From Rhodococcoides fascians A25f (GTDB taxonomy: Bacteria; Actinomycetota; Actinomycetes; Mycobacteriales; Mycobacteriaceae), in assembly GCF_000760935.2 (NCBI RefSeq), contig NZ_CP049744.1, forward strand, positions 3,503,501 through 3,567,500: a DNA stretch of 64,000 nt, in the 5' to 3' direction. Both the position numbers and the translations under genes were made by a program. The notes below the pieces were generated by a model that was given only the letters and a program-made list of their open reading frames with translations, was not told the DNA's origin and did not search any database. Positions within the stretch are counted from its first letter, which is position 1. Every line of letters begins with the position of its first letter. Shown here in pieces: positions 1-9,692 of this stretch.

Positions 1-2879
1 CCGCTCTGCTGCGCGGTGCGCACAGCGGAGAGAGCAGAATTCAAACCGGAGACGGCCGCATCCCGGGTCGTCGAAGAACCGGTGGCCGGTGCCGGAGTTG
101 CTGAGGGCGTGCCGCCGTCGGACGGCGTCGTCTCGGGCACGGCACCCGGCTGGGTGGTGCCGTCGGTCTCACCGGGTGCGGTGACGGTCCGTCCGGCACC
201 CGCTCCGAACACCTGCTCGATGGCTTCGGGCAGGGTCGCGGCATAGCCGACTCGTCCCTCGTACGAGACCAGCACTCGAATCAACTGCGGGTACGCCGAT
301 GCCTCGTTGGTACGCGAGGCGTACACGGGCTCCACGTAGATCAACCCGCCGTTGCCGACCGGAAGGGTCAGCAGGTTGCCGAACTCGACAGTGTTCTCAC
401 GGCGCACGATGCCCAAGCTCTCGGACACGTCCGTCGTCGTCGTCATCTGGTTCTGCACCTGATTCGGACCCTGAGTGGATGTATCCGTCGGCAATCTCAG
501 CACGGTGATCTTGCCGTAGTTTTCCGGATCGGAATCTGCACTGACGTACGCGCCGAGAACTTCACGCCGGTAACCGACCAACGCACTGGTCAGCTGGAAC
601 GACGCCTGGTTCTCCTCGTTGGAGACATCGGACGCGACGACGTAGTACGGCGGCTGCTTGGCCGAGGTGTTCTCGGCCGTCGGGTCCGTCGGAACTTCCC
701 AGAAGGCGTTGTTGGTGAAGAACTCTCGCGGATCGTTGACGTGGTACTTGGTGAGCAGCTCACGCTGGACCTTGAACAGGTCCTCCGGGTAACGGAAGTG
801 ATCGCGAAGTTCGTCGGACACCTGATCCTTCGGGATGACGGTTCCGGGGAACACGCCTTCCCATGCCTTGAGCACAGGATCGTTCTCATCCTGTTCGTAG
901 AGCTTGACGGTGCCGTCGTAGGCATCGACAGTGGCCTTCACCGAGTTCCGGATGTACGACACTTCCCGGCTCGGCAGCGCACGCGTCGTGGTGGACTCGA
1001 TGCTGTCGGCAGTGGCGTCTTCGAGCGACATCCGCTGGGCATACGGGAAGTTGTCCAACGTGGTGTAGCCGTCGATGATCCAGACGAGCTTGCCCTCGAC
1101 GATCGCCGGGTAGGTCGATCCGTCGGTGGTCAACCAGGGTGCAACCTTCTGGACCCTGTCGCGGGGATCGCGATTGAACAGAATCTTCGACTCGTCACCG
1201 ATCACACTCGAGAAGAGGATGTTGCGCTCGGCGTACTTGCTGGCGAACACCAGACGGTTGAAGAAATTGCCGATGTTCACCCCGGCCGCACCGTCGTAGG
1301 TGTAGCTCTTGCTGTCGGTGTCGTACTCGCGAGGCTCGCCGGTGGAACCGACGATCGAGTAGTCGGCATCGGAGTTGGCGATGACCGGTCCGAAATAGAT
1401 GCGCGGCTGATCGAGGTCGCCGGGGCCGTCCTTGCGAATCGAGCCCTCGGCATCGTTCTCGATCCAGTTCACCTGGTAGTTGGGGTAACCGCCCCGTCCG
1501 CCGCTGGATTCGTCGGCGACGGCTTCGTCGACGGAGTTGGCGGGTGCTGCCACGAAGCCGTTTCCGTGGGTGAACACCGTATGGCGGTTGATCCAGTCAC
1601 GCTGGTTCGCGTCGAGCGTCTGCGGTGAGATCTCACGCGCGGCAACGACGTAATCGCGGAGGTTGCCGTCTGCATCCGGATACCGGTCCACGGCCAGCGT
1701 GTCGGGGAACCCGTAGAAGTTTCGGATCTGACGCTGCTGGGTGAAGGTCGGTGCCAGGATGTTCGGGTCGAGCAGACGGATGTTGGACATCGTCGCCGAC
1801 TCCGACGCCACCTCACCGGGGCTCAACGCTGCTTCGCCGGAGTAGTTCCGATAAGTGACCACGTCATCGGTCAACCCGTACGCGGCTCGGGTGGCCGCGA
1901 TGTTGCGCTCGATGTACGTGCTCTCCTTGTCGGCCGCGTTCGGACGCACCGAGAACTGCTCCATGACCAACGGCCAGACTGCACCGATCAGGATCGACGA
2001 GAGCACCAGCAATGCCGTGGCCAACGCCGGAATTCTGAGGTCGCGCAAGAAAATTGCCGAGAAGAACGCGATCGCACAGATCACTGCGATGGCCAACAGA
2101 ATGAGTTTCGCCGGCAACACGGCATTGATGTCGGTGAATCCGGCTCCGGTGAATGTCGGCTCCTTGCGACCGCTCGACAACAACGTGTACCGGTCGAACC
2201 AGTAGGCAACGGCCTTGAGCAGAACGAAGCTGCCGGCGATGACAGCGAGTTGAATTCGCGCCGAGCGGGTGAGTGCACCTTCGCGCCCGGCGAGCCGGAT
2301 CCCGCCGAATACGTACTGCGTCACCAGGTTCGCGAAGAACGCAACCAAGATGGCAACGAACAGCCAGTTCAGGATGAATCGGTAGAACGGCAGGTCGAAC
2401 GAGTAGAACCCGACGTCGAGGCCGAACTGCGGGTCGGTCTGGCCGAAGTCTCCGCCGTGCAGGAACAGCTGCACGGTCACCCAGTTGGTCTGGGCGATCA
2501 TGCCGGACAGGAATCCGAACACCACCGGAATTCCGATGCCGAACAGGCGCAACCGACTCATCACCGTGGTGCGGTACCGCGCGATCGGATCGTTGGGACC
2601 GGCCACCGGAACGAACACCGGACGGTTGCGGTACGCCAACAACAATGCGGCGAACACGATGAGTCCGACGACCAGAGCGACGACGAGGAAGATCACCAAT
2701 CGCGTCAGCAGCGTAGTGGTGTACACGCCACGGAAGTCGACTTCGCCGAACCACAGCCAATTGGTGTACATGTCGATCAGACGGGGACCGATGAGTAGCA
2801 GACCTGCTGCTACCAAGGCCAGTACGAGCAAGATCCGGCTTCGCCGCGACAACGACGGCATACCGGTGGGGGGCCTCAT
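1..2879 (-). CDS. UPF0182 family membrane protein (partial, 3' end outside window)
   Basis: Reading from the ATG at 2879 gives 959 codons without a stop to the window edge, so the C-terminus is missing. The first 330 or so residues hold about seven hydrophobic segments (for example [15 protein letters not shown] near residue 16 and [21 protein letters not shown] near 60). They are followed by a long soluble part rich in Tyr, Asp and Asn, and by a Pro/Thr/Ser/Gly-rich linker near the truncated end. This is the architecture of the UPF0182 family (M. tuberculosis Rv3193c-like); its function is unknown and it is probably an integral membrane protein with a large extracytoplasmic domain. A second in-frame ATG lies six codons downstream. 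It is divergent from the PPA1309-type gene across about 200 bp. The family call is confident; no role is assigned. Confidence 0.9.
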   Translation of the reverse strand, partial: MRPPTGMPSLSRRSRILLVLALVAAGLLLIGPRLIDMYTNWLWFGEVDFRGVYTTTLLTRLVIFLVVALVVGLIVFAALLLAYRNRPVFVPVAGPNDPIARYRTTVMSRLRLFGIGIPVVFGFLSGMIAQTNWVTVQLFLHGGDFGQTDPQFGLDVGFYSFDLPFYRFILNWLFVAILVAFFANLVTQYVFGGIRLAGREGALTRSARIQLAVIAGSFVLLKAVAYWFDRYTLLSSGRKEPTFTGAGFTDINAVLPAKLILLAIAVICAIAFFSAIFLRDLRIPALATALLVLSSILIGAVWPLVMEQFSVRPNAADKESTYIERNIAATRAAYGLTDDVVTYRNYSGEAALSPGEVASESATMSNIRLLDPNILAPTFTQQRQIRNFYGFPDTLAVDRYPDADGNLRDYVVAAREISPQTLDANQRDWINRHTVFTHGNGFVAAPANSVDEAVADESSGGRGGYPNYQVNWIENDAEGSIRKDGPGDLDQPRIYFGPVIANSDADYSIVGSTGEPREYDTDSKSYTYDGAAGVNIGNFFNRLVFASKYAERNILFSSVIGDESKILFNRDPRDRVQKVAPWLTTDGSTYPAIVEGKLVWIIDGYTTLDNFPYAQRMSLEDATADSIESTTTRALPSREVSYIRNSVKATVDAYDGTVKLYEQDENDPVLKAWEGVFPGTVIPKDQVSDELRDHFRYPEDLFKVQRELLTKYHVNDPREFFTNNAFWEVPTDPTAENTSAKQPPYYVVASDVSNEENQASFQLTSALVGYRREVLGAYVSADSDPENYGKITVLRLPTDTSTQGPNQVQNQMTTTTDVSESLGIVRRENTVEFGNLLTLPVGNGGLIYVEPVYASRTNEASAYPQLIRVLVSYEGRVGYAATLPEAIEQVFGAGAGRTVTAPGETDGTTQPGAVPETTPSDGGTPSATPAPATGSSTTRDAAVSGLNSALSAVRTAQQS

Positions 2880-3083
2880 GCCCACGAGCCACACTCCAAC
2901 TTCGGGCGACGCCGACGGCGCCGCAGATGACTTAGGCGGTGCACATTCCGTGCACCGCATGTCCGTTTCGCCCTACTGTACGTACGTTGATCCTACGGCT
3001 GCGACAGCCGTACTGCGGCCACTGTCGACCGCAGGTCAGGAGGGTCGGCATCCATAGAACCATCCGGATGCGAGGATAGTGCC

Positions 3084-3740
3084 GTGAGCAACGACAGCGA
3101 CGGACTGCCCGGCCGAGATGATTTCGGTGACGAGTTCAACCCCGAGTCGGGTGGACAGGATGTGGCGCAGGCTTTGGCCCGGTGCGCGCGTGAAGTAGCG
3201 GACTTCGTCGACGCAGGCGGATGGCACCAGGCACCCCAGATGTTCGCCTTGGTACCCACAGCGACTCTTGCAGCAGCGGAACCCGGTCTGCTCGAGGACT
3301 TGGCCGACGGCGCAGCTCTGACTCCGATTCAGCAGCACTCACTCCCCGAGGACATCACCGGCGGCTCCCCCGCCCTGGACGAATTCCTCGCCACCTCGAC
3401 GTGGCCCGAGGGTGTCGTCGGATGCGCTCTGGTGCAAGAGATCGTCGTACTTCCCCCGGCCGCCGAATCGACCCTCGACGATGCCTTGATGCCGTTGCTC
3501 GCCGATCCCGACGCAGCAGACCGAGCGGCACGCTCGGCCGCCGAGAACCATCCCGAGAAGCGGGATGCCCGGTTGATCGTCGCGGTCCTCAAGGACGGCC
3601 CATCGCTGACGCTGCTGCAGTTGCACCCGGACGAGGACGCAGACCCCTTCGCGCCGATCGACCTTCGCGTCGCAGAAAATCTGGCACCGAACGTCGTACA
3701 CGGGCTCTACGCCACCTTCGACACCGTCGAAGACGACTGA
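3084..3740 (+). CDS. PPA1309 family conserved protein
   Basis: A 218-residue acidic soluble protein starting at GTG 3084, with no signal peptide or membrane segment. It has the pattern of the actinobacterial PPA1309 family found next to the PDZ protease and UPF0182 genes: an Ala-rich helix (VAQALARCAREVADFVDAG) near residue 28, a WHQAPQMFALVPT segment, and a conserved HPEKRDARL region near residue 155. No catalytic motif was recognised and no function is proposed. The last codons and stop lie in a 23-bp tandem duplication (3725-3770), so the sequence VEDD-stop is copied again just after the gene in another frame. The next gene is convergent. Confidence 0.8.
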   Translation: MSNDSDGLPGRDDFGDEFNPESGGQDVAQALARCAREVADFVDAGGWHQAPQMFALVPTATLAAAEPGLLEDLADGAALTPIQQHSLPEDITGGSPALDEFLATSTWPEGVVGCALVQEIVVLPPAAESTLDDALMPLLADPDAADRAARSAAENHPEKRDARLIVAVLKDGPSLTLLQLHPDEDADPFAPIDLRVAENLAPNVVHGLYATFDTVEDD

Positions 3741-3770
3741 GCCGGCCCGTCGAAGACGACTGAGCCGGGC
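3725..3770. repeat. 23-bp tandem duplication across the 3' end of the PPA1309 gene
   Basis: Positions 3725-3747 are repeated at 3748-3770 with one mismatch; the unit begins CGTCGAAGACGACTGAGCC. The first copy contains the stop codon. A partial third copy (CGTCGACGCC) follows. The unit length is not a multiple of three, which fits a replication-slippage duplication outside selection for frame. Confidence 0.8.
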
Positions 3771-3795
3771 CGTCGACGCCGTGACTCGAGACCGG

Positions 3796-4821
3796 TCAGC
3801 TGCAGGACGGCGCGTCGGCACCCGAGCCGATCGCCTGCAGCGCCTCGACCGCACTGTCCAGTGATTCGACGCGCACCAGGCGGAGTCCGTCTGGAACGTT
3901 CTGCGTCGCCTCACCGCAGTTCGCGTCCGGAACCAGGAACGTGGTGGCTCCCGCTTCACGGGCGGCGATCAGCTTGTACGGAATGCCGCCGATCGGGCCG
4001 ACCGTTCCGTCGGCATCGATGGTTCCGGTGCCTGCGACAAATTCTCCGTTGCTCAATTCGCCGGGACTGAGTTTGTCCACCACGGCGAGGCTGAACATCA
4101 GTCCGGCCGAGGGTCCGCCGACGTCGGCGAGGTTGAACTTGACCTCGAACGGGACCCCGGGCTGCTCTTCGGGAGTGACGCCGAGGTAGCCCTTGGATGC
4201 GTCGTCGGGCCGCGCGCCCAGGACCACCGCACTCGTCTGCGTCGTACCGTCTCGCACGTACTCGATGTCCAGCGAATCACCCGGCGCTCGGGCGCTGACG
4301 GCCTCACGCACCGCCGACGCGGTGGCTACCGGGCTGCCGCCGACCGAGACGAGCGTGTCACCCACGTTCAGCACCCCGGCGGCGGGTCCGTCCTCGGCCA
4401 CACTCGCCACAGCCAGCGACACAGGTAGATCCAGGTGGTGCAGGGCGGCGAGTTCGGCGCTGGACTCGGACTCCTCGAAATCCGCTTGGTTGCCCTCCTG
4501 CACTTCTTCCTTGGACTTGTCCGGCGGATAGACCTCTTCGCGCGGAACGAGGCCCTGACGACCGCTCGCCCAGAAGCCGATGGCCTCGAACAGATTGAGC
4601 TGGTCACGCACGGCCACGGTCGTCATGTTCAGATGACCTGTCGTCGGATCGACGTCGGTTCCGTCGATCTGCACCACGGGCACACCGTCGACATCGCCGA
4701 GGGTGTTGTATGTGGGGCCGGGGCCGAGGGCGGCGAACGGAACGGTGACGACCGATCCGGTGACGCCCAGCACCACCACCGGTACCAGCGCAGCGACAAG
4801 AGTGGCGATCCTTCGGTTCAC
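3796..4821 (-). CDS. PDZ-domain Lon-like serine protease (YlbL/Rv3194c type)
   Basis: A 341-residue protein starting at GTG 4821. An N-terminal hydrophobic segment (residues 5-32) acts as signal anchor, a PDZ domain lies at about 130-200 (GPAAGVLNVGDTLVSVGG), and a Lon-type proteolytic domain follows. The Lon Ser-Lys dyad is visible: Ser238 in GGPSAG and Lys283 in GGIPYKL. The family (B. subtilis YlbL, mycobacterial Rv3194c) comprises membrane-anchored extracytoplasmic proteases without an ATPase domain. The C-terminus carries two cysteines (Cys302, Cys340) that could form a disulfide outside the membrane. It is divergent from the metalloprotease gene at 4989. Substrate unknown. Confidence 0.9.
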   Translation of the reverse strand: MNRRIATLVAALVPVVVLGVTGSVVTVPFAALGPGPTYNTLGDVDGVPVVQIDGTDVDPTTGHLNMTTVAVRDQLNLFEAIGFWASGRQGLVPREEVYPPDKSKEEVQEGNQADFEESESSAELAALHHLDLPVSLAVASVAEDGPAAGVLNVGDTLVSVGGSPVATASAVREAVSARAPGDSLDIEYVRDGTTQTSAVVLGARPDDASKGYLGVTPEEQPGVPFEVKFNLADVGGPSAGLMFSLAVVDKLSPGELSNGEFVAGTGTIDADGTVGPIGGIPYKLIAAREAGATTFLVPDANCGEATQNVPDGLRLVRVESLDSAVEALQAIGSGADAPSCS

Positions 4822-4988
4822 TCGGTAGACACTAGATCCGAACGCGCGGCGCTGTGGATACCGCCCCTGCCGGAGCCCGTTGCGCGCGGTGCCGAGTTCG
4901 TTCTGCGCACAGCGTCGAGCTTCTTCTGTTCGCCGTCAGCGTGACGATCTTCCGCGCTCCCCGTGCACATGGCTTGTACCGTTGAGAC

Positions 4989-6404
4989 ATGAGCAATTTT
5001 GGTTTCGGTGCTTCCGACGACGACCCGGACAAGAAGAAGGATCCGGACGGTTCGGGCAACCCCGCCGGTTTCGGCTTCGGCGCAGAGGGCTTCGACCCTG
5101 CCCAGCTGGGCCAGATGCTCACCCAGTTCGGTCAGATGCTCAGTGGCATGGGCGCTGCCGGTGCCGGTGGGGCCGGTTCCGGTCCGGTGAACTACGACTT
5201 GGCCAAGCAGCTGGCGCGTCAGCAGATGGGTGATTTCAGCCCGGTGTCGACGGGCGAGCGAGAGGCGATCACCGACGCCGCACACCTGGCCGAGCTCTGG
5301 CTGGACGGGGCGACGACGCTGCCTGCCGGTGCTACGAAGACCGTTGCGTGGACGCCGGTCGACTGGCTCGACAACACGATCGACACGTGGAAGCGGCTGT
5401 GCGACCCGGTCGCCGAGCAGATTTCGGGTATGTGGACATCCGGTCTCCCCGCCGAGGCCCAGCAGATGGCCGGGCCCATGATGGGCATGCTGACGCAGAT
5501 GGGCGGAATGGCCTTCGGCTCGCAGCTCGGTCAGGCCCTCGGACAGCTCTCGAAGGAAGTACTCACCTCGACCGACATCGGCCTACCGCTCGGACCGTCG
5601 GGCACGGCGGCGTTGTTGCCGTCGGCCATTGCGTCGTTCAGTGAGGGTCTCGAGCAGCCCGAGCGTGAGGTTCTGGTGTTCCTCGCGGCGAGGGAGGCTG
5701 CACACCAACGGCTCTACAGTCACATTCCGTGGTTGCGGCAACGGGTTCTGGCCACGGTCGAGGAATACGCGCGCGGGATCCGGATGGACTTCTCGGCTAT
5801 CGAGGAGGCAGCAGCGGGCCTCGACCCGTCCGCGCTGACCGATCCGTCGAAAATCGAAGCAATTCTGCAGCAGGGTGCCTTCGAACCACAGACGACGCCG
5901 GAGCAGAAGCATGCGCTCGAGCGTCTGGAGACACTTCTGGCCCTGGTCGAAGGATGGGTCGAGACCGTGGTCGCGGCTGCGCTGGGCGACCGGCTGCCCG
6001 GGGCTGTGGCACTCGGCGAGACCATCCGCCGACGTCGGGCGTCGGGTGGCCCGGCCGAGCAGACCTTCGCCACGTTGGTCGGCCTCGAACTGCGACCGCG
6101 CAAGGTTCGCGAGGCAGCCGAGCTGTGGCGCCAACTCCTTGCCGCAGCCGACATCGAGGGACGCGACGGAGTGTGGGCCCATCCCGACCTGCTGCCCGAC
6201 TCGTCGGACCTGGACAACCCTGCGGCGTTCATCGACCGCGTCGTCGGTGGTGGAACATCGAACTTCGACGACCCGATAGCACAGCTCGAGGCGATGGAGG
6301 CCAAAGAACGCGCGGAAGCCGAACAGGCCGCGGGCAAGGACGACGAGACCAAGGACGACGAGAGCACCGACGGTGATCCCGAAAAGGGTTCATCCACAAG
6401 CTGA
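4989..6404 (+). CDS. Zincin-like metallopeptidase (DUF2342, Rv3195 type)
   Basis: A 471-residue protein. Residues 1-70 are low-complexity Gly/Phe/Asp/Met-rich sequence; the body contains REAAHQRLY with Glu236, His239 and a further His245, matching the degenerate zinc-site helix of the zincin type 2 family (often annotated as zinc-dependent metalloprotease or F420-associated protein). The C-terminus is highly charged (Asp/Glu/Lys). No signal peptide, so probably cytoplasmic. No Shine-Dalgarno is visible, but TACCGT at 4977-4982 sits six bases before the ATG, as expected for a leaderless transcript. It is followed in the same direction by the E1-like protein and the ABC1 kinase. Proteolytic activity is inferred from the family. 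Confidence 0.85.
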   Translation: MSNFGFGASDDDPDKKKDPDGSGNPAGFGFGAEGFDPAQLGQMLTQFGQMLSGMGAAGAGGAGSGPVNYDLAKQLARQQMGDFSPVSTGEREAITDAAHLAELWLDGATTLPAGATKTVAWTPVDWLDNTIDTWKRLCDPVAEQISGMWTSGLPAEAQQMAGPMMGMLTQMGGMAFGSQLGQALGQLSKEVLTSTDIGLPLGPSGTAALLPSAIASFSEGLEQPEREVLVFLAAREAAHQRLYSHIPWLRQRVLATVEEYARGIRMDFSAIEEAAAGLDPSALTDPSKIEAILQQGAFEPQTTPEQKHALERLETLLALVEGWVETVVAAALGDRLPGAVALGETIRRRRASGGPAEQTFATLVGLELRPRKVREAAELWRQLLAAADIEGRDGVWAHPDLLPDSSDLDNPAAFIDRVVGGGTSNFDDPIAQLEAMEAKERAEAEQAAGKDDETKDDESTDGDPEKGSSTS

Positions 6405-6526
6405 CCCAGTAGATTTCGGATGAGTTCCACTTCTCCGTCGAACGCCTGCTCGGAGGCACAGCCACCCTGTGGATAACGTGCCTCGGGCGGGCCTTCTCGG
6501 GAGTGTTCGCTGTCAGAGTGTGTTCC

Positions 6527-7411
6527 ATGATCACACCGACCGTTCGACTCGATCCTGCGGTGGCAATACTGCCTCGACGGGACGGCACCGTTCAACTGGG
6601 CTGGAGCCCCGAGACCAGCGTTGTCGTCACTCCGCCTCCCGGTGCCGAGCCGGGTTCGATACTCGAGCTGCTCCGGCTCCTCGCCGCAGGCCGTTCGAGG
6701 CCTCATATCGTCTGTCATGCAATGACATTGGGGCTGTCCGCTAATCGAACATCGGCGATGCTGGGCGAGTTGGAGGAGTCCGGGTTGCTGATGCACGGCA
6801 CGAGCGGGCCCGCCGGGTCGCAGCACGCTACGCCGGACCGGCCGGGGACGGTACGGACCATCCACCTGGTCGGGCGGGGTCCACTGTCGGACGCATTGGC
6901 CTCGGGCCTGAGTAGGACCGCCGCCGAGGTGAGCCGGTCGAGCCTGACGCCCACGCGTTACCCACAGTCGGCGGTGAATTCGTGGACCTACGACGTCGTC
7001 GTACTCGCCGACGATCTGGTCGCCGAGCCTCGGTTGGTGACCGATCTGGTGCGCATCCGCATCCCGCATCTTCAGGTTCGACTGCGGGACGGGAAGGGTG
7101 TGGTCGGCCCCTTCGTACTGCCCGGCCGAACGAGTTGCCTGCGCTGCGCAGATCTGACTCGCTGCGACCTCGATCCCGAGTGGCCGCATCTGTCGGCTCA
7201 GCTGCTCGGCACTGTCGGCCAGGCCAGCAGCGCGACGGTGTTGGCCACGGCCGCGTTTGCGTTCGCTCAGCTCGAACCCCTCATCGGCCGTTCCGACGCG
7301 TCGATGCCCGAAACCGCCGACTGCACGATGGAGCTGGATCTTGCAGCACGTGCAACCACGGTGCACAAGAGACTGTGGTCCAAGCACCCACACTGTGATT
7401 GCTGGCATTGA
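6527..7411 (+). CDS. E1-like / TOMM leader peptide-binding family protein (Rv3196 type)
   Basis: A protein of 294 residues from ATG 6527; GTG codons at 6503 and 6518 are alternatives and no start has a clear ribosome site. The middle region (TIHLVGRGPLSDALASGL) resembles a nucleotide-binding glycine loop of a ThiF/E1 fold. The C-terminal half has cysteine pairs CLRC and CDC (HPHCDCWH at the very end) that look like a structural zinc site, as in cyclodehydratase partner proteins of thiazole/oxazole-modified microcins. No YcaO enzyme or precursor peptide is visible nearby, so a RiPP role is not supported by context. It sits between a metalloprotease and an ABC1 kinase. Annotated by family resemblance only. 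Confidence 0.7.
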   Translation: MITPTVRLDPAVAILPRRDGTVQLGWSPETSVVVTPPPGAEPGSILELLRLLAAGRSRPHIVCHAMTLGLSANRTSAMLGELEESGLLMHGTSGPAGSQHATPDRPGTVRTIHLVGRGPLSDALASGLSRTAAEVSRSSLTPTRYPQSAVNSWTYDVVVLADDLVAEPRLVTDLVRIRIPHLQVRLRDGKGVVGPFVLPGRTSCLRCADLTRCDLDPEWPHLSAQLLGTVGQASSATVLATAAFAFAQLEPLIGRSDASMPETADCTMELDLAARATTVHKRLWSKHPHCDCWH

Positions 7412-7482
7412 CCAGACACAGTCACCTCGGCCGATACGGGCCGGTCCGAGCAATTGTCGGAAGGTTCAGCCATGATGGAGTT

Positions 7483-8793
7483 GTGTCTGACATACCGCGC
7501 CGTGGATCGACTCGTACTGCAAAACTGGCCAGCATTCCACTGGGAATGGCGGGCCGTGCTGCTGTGGGCTTCGGCAAGAAGCTTGCCGGCGGAAATCGCG
7601 ACGAGATCGATGCGGACATGGCCGCCAAAGCTGCAGAACAGCTCTTCTCCGTTCTCGGGGAGCTCAAGGGCGGTGCCATGAAGCTGGGGCAGATGCTCTC
7701 GGTGATGGAAGCCGCCGTTCCCGAGGAGTATTCCGAGCCGTACCGGGAAGCGCTGACCAAGCTCCAGGCGCAGGGTCCGCCCATGCCGGCAAAGACGGTC
7801 CACAGAGTGTTGGATCAACAACTCGGAACGGCGTGGCGATCTCGCTTTCTCGATTTCGACGACACTGCGATCGCCTCGGCGAGCATCGGCCAGGTGCACC
7901 GGGCCACGTGGTCGGACGGACGGGACGTCGCAGTAAAAATTCAGTACCCGGGTGCGGACGATGCATTGCGCTCCGACCTCAAGACTCTGTCGCGTTTCGC
8001 GAACCTGTTCAGCACCGTGCTCGCGGGCACCGACGTCAAGCCGGTACTCGAGGAGCTCACTGCTCGTACCGAGGACGAGCTCGACTACCGTATCGAGGCC
8101 TCGAATCAGCGGGTGTTCAGCAAGGAGTTCGCGGGCGATCCGCAATTCGCAATACCCAAAATAGTTGCCAGTGCGCCCAAAGTCGTTGTCAGCGAATGGA
8201 TGACGGGTCGACCGTTGGCCGACGTCATTGCAAACGGAACGGCCGAGGAACGGAACCGGGCGGGCGAGCTACTTGCCCTGTTCGCGTTCGTGTCACCCGC
8301 TCGGGCGAAGTTGCTGCACGCCGACCCGCATCCAGGAAACTTCATGATGCTCGAGGACGGGCGCATGGGCGTCATCGATTTCGGTGCGTGCGCTCCGATG
8401 CCCGTCGGTCTTCCGCCGGTTCTCGGCCGGATGGTCTCCCTCGCACGCGACGAGAAATTCGACGAACTCGTGGTGTTGTTCACCGAGAGCGGTTTCGTTG
8501 TGCCGGGCCGAACGGTGACAGAGAAAGAAATCGCCGACTACCTGCGTCCCTTCACCGACCCGATCCACACCGAGTCGTTCCACTTCACCCGCGCGTGGCT
8601 GCAGAAGGCCGCGGGTACTGCCGCAGATTTCAACAGTGCTCAGTTTCGCACTGTTCGAGCCTTGAACATGCCCGCCGAATACGTGATGATCTTCCGCGTT
8701 CTCGGTGGACTGGTGGGAATCTGCGCCCAGCTCGACGCCTACGCGCCGTACATGGCAATCCTCACCGAGTGGATGCCCGGCTTCACCGACTGA
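7483..8793 (+). CDS. ABC1/UbiB-type protein kinase-like protein (Rv3197 type)
   Basis: A 436-residue protein from GTG 7483; the frame stays open upstream to 7399, but those codons overlap the preceding gene and are not family-like. Diagnostic ABC1 features are all present: KLGQ near residue 67 (the KxGQ helix), the Ala/Gly loop ASIGQVHRA near 133, the lysine of VAVKIQYPG near 152, EDELDY, the catalytic HADPHPGN and the metal-binding DFG in GVIDFGA. Bacterial members act in lipid/quinone-linked functions; the mycobacterial homologue next to whiB7 has been linked to macrolide tolerance. The gene is convergent with whiB7, whose regulon could include it, but no operator was identified here. Confidence 0.9.
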   Translation: MSDIPRRGSTRTAKLASIPLGMAGRAAVGFGKKLAGGNRDEIDADMAAKAAEQLFSVLGELKGGAMKLGQMLSVMEAAVPEEYSEPYREALTKLQAQGPPMPAKTVHRVLDQQLGTAWRSRFLDFDDTAIASASIGQVHRATWSDGRDVAVKIQYPGADDALRSDLKTLSRFANLFSTVLAGTDVKPVLEELTARTEDELDYRIEASNQRVFSKEFAGDPQFAIPKIVASAPKVVVSEWMTGRPLADVIANGTAEERNRAGELLALFAFVSPARAKLLHADPHPGNFMMLEDGRMGVIDFGACAPMPVGLPPVLGRMVSLARDEKFDELVVLFTESGFVVPGRTVTEKEIADYLRPFTDPIHTESFHFTRAWLQKAAGTAADFNSAQFRTVRALNMPAEYVMIFRVLGGLVGICAQLDAYAPYMAILTEWMPGFTD

Positions 8794-8809
8794 ACGATTC
8801 GGTGAAGCC
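8779..8809. terminator. Bidirectional hairpin between the ABC1 kinase gene and whiB7
   Basis: An 11-bp perfect stem, GGCTTCACCGA (8779-8789) with TCGGTGAAGCC (8799-8809), holds the ABC1 stop codon in its 9-base loop. There is no U-tract on either side, so termination strength is uncertain. Confidence 0.5.
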
Positions 8810-8827
8810 GGGGATCCGTTCCGGAGA

Positions 8828-9163
8828 TCATGCTGCGTTCTTACGTGGTCGTCCGCGAGGACGCTTGCGGGCGATGACCACTCCTTGATCGAGGATCTCC
8901 CCGCCCCATACGCCCCAGGGCTCGGCACGGTCCAATGCCGCATCCAGGCAGGTACGCCTGATGGGGCATTGAGCGCACAGCGCCTTTGCCTGCTCGAGTT
9001 CGGCAGGGGTGTCGGCGAACCACATGTCGGGGTTCGCCGCTCGGCAGGGTACGGACAGCTGCAGCTCGGCCAATTCGGTCGAGCCCAACTCAGTGGAACA
9101 CCCTGCAGTGTAGGCACTTTCGGACTCTGGTCGGCATGTCGTCCGGATCGTGGCGGTTGACAC
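8828..9163 (-). CDS. whiB7: WhiB7 redox-sensing transcriptional regulator of antibiotic resistance
   Basis: A 111-residue protein read from GTG 9163, which is preceded at good spacing by GAGGAG; an in-frame ATG at 9223 would add 20 residues. It shows the WhiB iron-sulfur cysteines (SVPC, then CAQCPIRRTC), the WhiB turn GVWGGE, and the C-terminal AT-hook RPRGRPRK that distinguishes WhiB7. WhiB7 binds the SigA subunit and AT-rich DNA beside -35 elements to activate intrinsic resistance genes in response to translation inhibitors. The leader (9256-9731) holds an autoregulatory promoter, an upstream ORF and an intrinsic terminator, matching the known attenuation layout of mycobacterial whiB7. Confidence 0.95.
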   Translation of the reverse strand: MSTATIRTTCRPESESAYTAGCSTELGSTELAELQLSVPCRAANPDMWFADTPAELEQAKALCAQCPIRRTCLDAALDRAEPWGVWGGEILDQGVVIARKRPRGRPRKNAA

Positions 9164-9255
9164 GTCGGTCTCCTCTACTTTTCGTGCGGCGTCGTTGTCG
9201 GTTCGAGGGGTGATGCGAACCATGTCGGCCTCACGTTCGGGTAGAGGGACTACCT

Positions 9256-9298
9256 GAACGACAAAGGCCACGGTCCGCGTTGTGCGGGTCCGTGGCCT
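9256..9298 (-). terminator. whiB7 leader attenuator hairpin
   Basis: On the minus strand AGGCCACGG (9290-9298) pairs with CCGTGGCCT (9265-9273), with further GC pairing inside, followed by TTTGTCGTTC. It lies about 20 bases after the upstream ORF stop and about 100 bases before the whiB7 start, so it should terminate leader transcription unless translation of the upstream ORF is perturbed. Confidence 0.8.
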
Positions 9299-9317
9299 GG
9301 TGGGCTTGTCGAAGCGT

Positions 9318-9623
9318 CTACCTACTGTGAAGTCGGTGTCTGCTGTCGAGCACGGACGCGCCTGGTGCGCGGTGACGTCGGGCTGCCTGAGCAACGGCTT
9401 TCGCTCCTGGTGCCAGGGCAACCTGGGCGGAATTCGACCCCGAGGCCGCGTAGGCGGACTCGTGCATGGGGCCGAAAGCGGAGGAACGAATCCACGTCTG
9501 CGCAACAGAGCCTGCGGCGGCGGCATGAGTGCCGAGGGGGGCAACTCCGAAGGGTGCCGTGCCGAGGACAGGGCTGAACGCGACGGTTGCATCGGCAACG
9601 GCGGCGTGGAATGTGTTGATCAT
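9318..9623 (-). CDS. whiB7 leader upstream ORF (regulatory peptide)
   Basis: A 101-codon ORF from ATG 9623, with AGGAG nine bases upstream, ending at TAG 9318-9320 just before the attenuator hairpin. It begins MINTFHAAVADATVAFSP and has no recognisable domain. It is placed where mycobacterial whiB7 leaders carry a translated upstream ORF whose stalling permits transcription into whiB7. It is more likely a sensor of ribosome inhibition than a functional protein; the C-terminal third is Arg/His-rich and may not be conserved. Confidence rests on the ribosome site, position and leader layout. Confidence 0.65.
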   Translation of the reverse strand: MINTFHAAVADATVAFSPVLGTAPFGVAPLGTHAAAAGSVAQTWIRSSAFGPMHESAYAASGSNSAQVALAPGAKAVAQAARRHRAPGASVLDSRHRLHSR

Positions 9624-9692
9624 TTCTTTCAGCTCCTGTTCTGGTCTCGTTGGCGGATTGGACAGTGCGCGATCTCCCGCGGCACGTGAAAC

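Noticed and set aside
5720..7453. A 577-codon minus-strand ORF
   Set aside because: Overlaps the metalloprotease and E1-like genes antisense; no recognisable domain.
8828..9598. WhiB7 as a 256-residue protein
   Set aside because: The extension would run through the attenuator hairpin and most of the upstream ORF; the GTG with GAGGAG at 9163 gives a normal WhiB7 length.
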